From NCBI GenBank assembly GCA_035288145.1, contig DATEAX010000013.1, forward strand, positions 1 through 8,992: DNA of 8,992 nucleotides, in the 5' to 3' direction. How positions within the stretch are numbered: the stretch's first letter is position 1; each line of letters begins with the position of its first letter. The position numbers were made by a program, and so were the translations under genes. A model generated the notes under the pieces. That model worked only from the letters and a program-made list of their open reading frames with translations, had not been told where the DNA came from and did no database searches. The stretch comes from DATEAX01 sp035288145 (lineage in GTDB: Bacteria > Patescibacteriota > UBA1384 > UBA12157 > JAENIV01). Below, one piece after another: positions 5,562-8,992 of the stretch.

Positions 5562-6434
5562 CTAATTTTTATTATTGTTATGAAATAAAATTTTTCCATC
5601 TATCAGTTTCAAGTGATTTCTGTCTAACATTGGATGGATGATATTTTCTACTTTAATTTGATAATCTTTCGACTTCGCCTGCTCAAATACTGGGACGAGC
5701 TTTGGGTTAGTTTTGCGGAGATATCGATAAAGCCGACTCTTTATCCTTGGTGATAGATTGATATGCTCGACATATAATTTATTGACTCCAGCATCTTTAA
5801 TCTTTACGAAAAGTTTTTCAAGAGTTGCCTTGTCGGCTATAAAATAGGGCAAAAGAGGTCCAACAAAAGCATATGCCGAAACTCCAGCTTCATTCAGTGT
5901 CTTGAGAGCATTTATTCGAGCAGAAGCTGGCGGGGCATTTCCTTCTAAAAATTTCACTACCTCATCATCCAAAGTTGTTATTGTTAATCCTGCTTCTAAG
6001 TTGAGTTTTCTAAAAAAGTCAATGTCTCTCGTCAACAAAGGAGATTTTGTCAGAATGCCAATTTTACCTTTATAGCCAAAATTCGTTAAAACTTCTAAAC
6101 ATTTTCTCGTTACTTGGTATTTTGCCTCAAAACCATTATAGGGGTCTGTAACTGAACTAAAAAAGATGCTTCCAAAATCTTTGCTTTTATACTTGCTTGC
6201 GAGTTTCTCTAATTCGTCCTTCAAAACTTCTGGAGCATTTATCTTGACATCCAAAAATTCGCCCCACTCTTCATTAGGGTGTTTCCATCTACCTATAAAA
6301 GTGGCATAGCAATACTTGCACCCAAAAGAACAACCGACATAAGGGTTGATGACCCAATCGGAATCAGGAAGTCCAGATTTTGTTAAAACTGATTTTACTT
6401 TTATTTCTTTAAGTTTCATTTTGGATGCAACCAT
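5562..6434 (-). CDS. Radical SAM protein, SplB-like (COG1533 / Rv2578c type)
   Basis: This 290-residue protein has the [4Fe-4S] cluster motif CxxxCxxC at Cys35, Cys39 and Cys42 (VGCSFGCKYCYA), preceded by INPY. It also has SSVTDPYNGFEAKYQVTR (residues 93-110), ILTKSPLLTRD (127-137) and the APPASARINAL segment (167-177). Together these are hallmarks of the family related to spore photoproduct lyase and often annotated DNA repair photolyase. Members cleave S-adenosylmethionine to a 5'-deoxyadenosyl radical; the natural substrate of the non-spore branch is mostly unknown, so repair activity should not be assumed. Met6 (6419) is an alternative start giving MKLKEIKVKS, closer to family openings; neither start has a clear ribosome binding site. 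The gene overlaps the HAD gene by 26 bases (11 if Met6 is used), so it is translationally coupled and the last gene of a four-gene operon. No extra cysteine-rich C-terminal domain is present. Confidence 0.9.
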   Translation of the reverse strand: MVASKMKLKEIKVKSVLTKSGLPDSDWVINPYVGCSFGCKYCYATFIGRWKHPNEEWGEFLDVKINAPEVLKDELEKLASKYKSKDFGSIFFSSVTDPYNGFEAKYQVTRKCLEVLTNFGYKGKIGILTKSPLLTRDIDFFRKLNLEAGLTITTLDDEVVKFLEGNAPPASARINALKTLNEAGVSAYAFVGPLLPYFIADKATLEKLFVKIKDAGVNKLYVEHINLSPRIKSRLYRYLRKTNPKLVPVFEQAKSKDYQIKVENIIHPMLDRNHLKLIDGKILFHNNNKN

Positions 6435-7065
6435 TGAAATATCTTTTTGCCTCTTCTAAAGAATAATATGTTGCTATCTTATATTTTTTGCTAATGATTT
6501 CAGGATTTTCAATAAAATTATTGGGAATAAAAATCGTTTTGCACCCAGCGCCTTTGCTGGCGACAATCCCGTTCTCACTATCCTCAAAAACAACGCATTC
6601 GGAAGTTTTTAAATGCAATTGTTTCGCCGCCAAAATATAAATATCAGGAGCGGGTTTTGGAAGTGTTTTCTCCCCAAGAGTAACTATTAAATCAAACGAC
6701 TTTGAAACATTAAGTTGACTTATTTTCTTTTCAACAGATTGCTTGGTTGAATTTGAAACCAAAGCAAGAGTAAATTTATTCTTTAAAAAATTGATAATTT
6801 TATCCGCGCCTTTTTTTAATCTAATTGCCGAGAAGTCCATTTTATTATCTATCTTTGAAGAAAATTCTAATTCAGTAATCGGTAGTCGATGAGATAAGAC
6901 TATTTTATGAACAAATTGCTCACCTGATAGACTAAAAAATTTAGGAAAATCTTCTCTTGTAATTTTTTTATTAAACTCTCCCAGAGCATTATTGGTGGCT
7001 TTAAAAATAATTTCGTCAGTATCAACCAAAAGTCCGTCTAAATCAAAGAAAATAGCTTTTATCAT
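6409..7065 (-). CDS. HAD-superfamily hydrolase, beta-phosphoglucomutase/phosphatase-like
   Basis: This 218-residue protein shows the full HAD catalytic set: Asp8 (nucleophile) and Asp10 in FFDLDGLLVDTD, Ser104 in VSNST (motif II), Lys137 in KPAPDIY (motif III), and Glu161/Asp162 in VVFEDSENG (motif IV). A helical cap (about residues 16-80) is inserted after motif I, as in subfamily IA and the beta-phosphoglucomutase group. Such enzymes hydrolyse or transfer phosphate on small molecules, often sugar phosphates; the substrate cannot be read from sequence. The start is supported by GGAGAG four bases upstream and by an ATGA overlap with the stop of the methyltransferase gene. It overlaps the next gene by 26 bases. 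In this operon it may act on a phosphorylated intermediate, for example a pentose-phosphate remnant, but that is inference. Confidence 0.93.
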   Translation of the reverse strand: MIKAIFFDLDGLLVDTDEIIFKATNNALGEFNKKITREDFPKFFSLSGEQFVHKIVLSHRLPITELEFSSKIDNKMDFSAIRLKKGADKIINFLKNKFTLALVSNSTKQSVEKKISQLNVSKSFDLIVTLGEKTLPKPAPDIYILAAKQLHLKTSECVVFEDSENGIVASKGAGCKTIFIPNNFIENPEIISKKYKIATYYSLEEAKRYFNGCIQNET

Positions 7066-7715
7066 TTCTCTCCATAAAAAACATAAAAATTAAACCATTT
7101 TTTAGTAGCTTCGACCTTAGTAAAACCAGCTTTTTTTAGCCACTTTATCTGAGCATCAATGGTCGAGGGCTTGTCGTCAGGATTATTTTTGTGTCTTTGC
7201 CATCGATGTTCGCCTTCATTACCCATTGTTTTTACCAGGTAACTATGCCATTCTTGCTCATCTTCCGATTTAACAATATCACCAATAATAAAGCGACCGC
7301 CAGGTTTTAAAATCTGGAAAATGTCTGAGAAATATTGTAGTTTCTCCTTATCTGATAAATGATGAATCGCTAAAGCAGAGAGAACAATATCATATTTTTG
7401 GTCTAAGCCAACATTTTGAAAACTTCCTAACTTATAAGTAAAACCAGAAAAATCTTTCAGTTTTGTTTTCGCTTTGGATACATTTTCGGAATTGTTATCT
7501 ATGCCTAAAACTTTTGCTCGCGGAAATTTTTTTAGGATAAGATATGTTAACGACCCAGTCCCAAAGCCTGGTTCCAATACTTCTATTTTATCTTCAGGAG
7601 AATAATTGATTAAGCGAACCATTTCTTGATGCATTTCTGGATAAAAAGGTAGCATCTTTAAAACAATTTCGTCATATATGTCGTAATAATCTTTATATTT
7701 TTTTACTTTTGCCAT
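7062..7715 (-). CDS. Class I SAM-dependent methyltransferase
   Basis: This 217-residue protein has the Rossmann methyltransferase signatures: motif I VLEPGFGTGSL (residues 46-56), the acidic end of strand 2 in VLGIDNN (69-75), motif IV-like DIVLSALAIHHL (109-120), and LKPGGRFIIGD (136-146). A His-Trp rich segment at 157-176 (WHSYLVKTMGNEGEHRWQRH) and WLKKAGFTKVE (192-202) complete a typical small-molecule methyltransferase layout. It should transfer a methyl group from S-adenosylmethionine; the acceptor is unknown and the family match is too general to choose between metabolite and tRNA targets. The ribosome binding site GAGG lies four bases before the ATG. The gene overlaps the PvcA-like gene by 13 bases and the HAD gene by 4, so it belongs to one coupled operon. 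Confidence 0.93.
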   Translation of the reverse strand: MAKVKKYKDYYDIYDEIVLKMLPFYPEMHQEMVRLINYSPEDKIEVLEPGFGTGSLTYLILKKFPRAKVLGIDNNSENVSKAKTKLKDFSGFTYKLGSFQNVGLDQKYDIVLSALAIHHLSDKEKLQYFSDIFQILKPGGRFIIGDIVKSEDEQEWHSYLVKTMGNEGEHRWQRHKNNPDDKPSTIDAQIKWLKKAGFTKVEATKKWFNFYVFYGEK

Positions 7716-8992
7716 AATTCCTCAAAATATTTCTTGTAACGTTCGACAATTTCTTTGGTCTTAATCTCATATGCGGCTGGCTCATCACCCCATAAAAGAT
7801 TAACAATTCGGTCTTTTAGAATTATTACACCTGTTGGAATATCGGCTTTAGCTGATTTAATTTGTATATTTTCATTGGTTTCGTAAGTTTTTTCGATGGT
7901 ATCATAAATGTCTTCTCGGCATAAAGCCCTATCTTCAATACCTTTTTCTTTCAGCTCACTATGAACATTTACCAATATATCTCTAACTCTTTTATCCATA
8001 TATTCCATATGAAAAGCAAAAGCCCAATAAAAATCATCTTTATCTAAAGAATTAACAATATTATCAAATAGTTGTTTAAATTGCTCCTCACCCCGATAAA
8101 TTACTTCTGCTTCTTGGTAATAAAAAGGATATTTCTCTCCTTTGATAAAAACAGCATAGTATTTACCGTTACTTATAAGTTCAGTTTCATAATGAACAGA
8201 AGATTCTCCGTTATTCTTTAAAACGCCAACGCCCATCCAAGGCAATAAATGAGTTTTTTTCTTAACAAGAAATATCCCAATATGTCCTTCTTTTGGATGC
8301 ACTGTTAGTCGAACGCCGTAGGGAACCATTTTATTAAAAAAGTCTGCTTTCTCAAGAGAATGTTGAACAGTCATATATTCAAAAGCACATTTCTCAGCCC
8401 GTTCGTTGATTTCCTGTTTTAGCTTCTTTTCTTCTTCATTTAAGTCCCAGTCCTCTGAAAAGTTGATGTTATAGAGCACTTGATAAGGGACATCAGTTAA
8501 CCGAATGTTATTTTTAGATGATTGGATTATCCTTTGAATCTTTTCATTACTATATTTTCCTTTTTGCCATAAGTTGGTCATTTCTTTTCTGGCTTCTTCA
8601 TAGATTTTTGGATAATCTTCAATCTTTTTTAACTCTTCGAAAGCATCTCTTATATATATTACGTTCTCTAAACCTAACGCTTTCACAAAACGATTTAAGG
8701 AGCTAAAGTATCGGTCGGCATCTTCCTTATTATGTAAGAAGTGGCGGTAATAAAGATGCCCGTCGTGGAATACGTGGGATTGAGCGCCTGGTTCGTAAAA
8801 CTTTTTAATCTGTAGGTTAATTTCATTGAATCGGCAAAATGAAGCAACCTCAGCTAAATCAGCATCACCGCGCGAAGATTTTAGAGGATTAGCAATTTTG
8901 AATGGAAAGGCAGGAAGCATAAATCTTATTGGCTCGTTTTTACTAATCAAATATTCAATCTTTTGAATAAAACCTTCCTTGTATTTATCAAG
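7703..8992 (-). CDS. DIT1/PvcA-type (isocyanide synthase family) protein fused to a TrmB-like sensor domain, 5' partial
   Basis: The frame is open to the right edge: 429 visible codons, no initiation codon assured. The TTG at 8950 is only a possible start; the codons before it (LDKYKEGFIQKIEYL) fit the family's N-terminal helix, so the gene very likely begins outside the window. Numbered from the edge, residues 21-32 (PIRFMLPAFPFK), 65-79 (FYEPGAQSHVFHDGH) and 225-243 (YGVRLTVHPKEGHIGIFLV) followed by LPWMGVGVL (250-258) and KYPFYY match the conserved blocks of the DIT1/PvcA family. Known members turn the amino group of tyrosine or tryptophan into an isonitrile with ribulose-5-phosphate. The block usually read as lPDlgE is altered (GDADLAEVAS), so activity is uncertain. 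Residues about 299-429 are extra: FKQLFDNIVN, ELKEKGIEDRALCREDIYD, then IPTGVIILKDRIVNLLWGDE and YKKYFEELW. They match the C-terminal effector domain of TrmB-type sugar regulators. No DNA-binding domain is visible. First gene seen in the operon. Confidence 0.8.
   Translation of the reverse strand, partial: LDKYKEGFIQKIEYLISKNEPIRFMLPAFPFKIANPLKSSRGDADLAEVASFCRFNEINLQIKKFYEPGAQSHVFHDGHLYYRHFLHNKEDADRYFSSLNRFVKALGLENVIYIRDAFEELKKIEDYPKIYEEARKEMTNLWQKGKYSNEKIQRIIQSSKNNIRLTDVPYQVLYNINFSEDWDLNEEEKKLKQEINERAEKCAFEYMTVQHSLEKADFFNKMVPYGVRLTVHPKEGHIGIFLVKKKTHLLPWMGVGVLKNNGESSVHYETELISNGKYYAVFIKGEKYPFYYQEAEVIYRGEEQFKQLFDNIVNSLDKDDFYWAFAFHMEYMDKRVRDILVNVHSELKEKGIEDRALCREDIYDTIEKTYETNENIQIKSAKADIPTGVIILKDRIVNLLWGDEPAAYEIKTKEIVERYKKYFEELWQK

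Noticed and set aside
5562..6434. Naming the radical SAM gene as spore photoproduct lyase (splB)
   Set aside because: The protein belongs to the wider COG1533 group; nothing in the window suggests sporulation, and most members of this branch have no proven DNA repair role.
8948..8950. TTG as the real start of the PvcA-like gene
   Set aside because: The frame continues upstream without a stop to the window edge, and the extra residues match the helix that precedes PAFPFK in the family. No ribosome binding site fits the TTG, so the gene is treated as 5' partial.
1..8992. CRISPR array, insertion sequence, rRNA or tRNA genes
   Set aside because: No regularly spaced direct repeats, transposase-like frames, terminal inverted repeats or RNA gene signatures were seen on either strand.

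Overview
The window looks like a bacterial genome fragment, most likely from Candidatus Patescibacteria (CPR) or a similar reduced lineage; this placement is an inference. The reasons are sigma70-type promoters and Shine-Dalgarno sites (so not archaeal), a very large secreted low-complexity beta-helix protein beside a small sortase, several tiny unnamed membrane proteins, and a TrmB-type sugar-sensor domain of the kind common in archaea and CPR. The standard genetic code fits every gene.

Left half (1 to about 4750, roughly half G+C by eye), envelope and signalling. Positions 1-2839 on the minus strand are one uninterrupted frame for a membrane-anchored surface protein of at least 946 residues that runs off the left edge. 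It is transcribed divergently from a class D/E-like sortase (2955-3524, plus strand) from a compact, almost perfectly symmetric promoter at 2913-2948. The sortase meets head-on a small multi-spanning membrane protein (3530-3865, minus). Upstream of that on the same strand are a four-helix CopD/DUF2269-like membrane protein (3933-4346) and a stand-alone response-regulator receiver domain (4368-4751).

Middle (4752-5561), sparse and AT-rich. It holds hairpins and terminators, one small gene of 83 codons (5045-5296, minus) with a strong ribosome binding site, and what looks like a long structured leader upstream of it.

Right part (5562-8992, about one third G+C by eye): a tightly packed minus-strand operon of four overlapping genes. 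In order of transcription they encode (1) a protein fusing a DIT1/PvcA (isocyanide synthase family) region to a TrmB-type C-terminal sensor domain, cut by the right edge, (2) a class I SAM-dependent methyltransferase, (3) a HAD-family phosphatase/phosphomutase-like hydrolase and (4) a SplB-like (COG1533) radical SAM protein. The overlaps of 13, 4 and 26 bases imply translational coupling and a shared pathway. This operon is the best candidate for an undescribed system: a minimal, possibly isonitrile-related pathway whose first enzyme carries its own putative sugar-sensing domain. The shift in base composition between the two halves suggests the operon may have been acquired separately.
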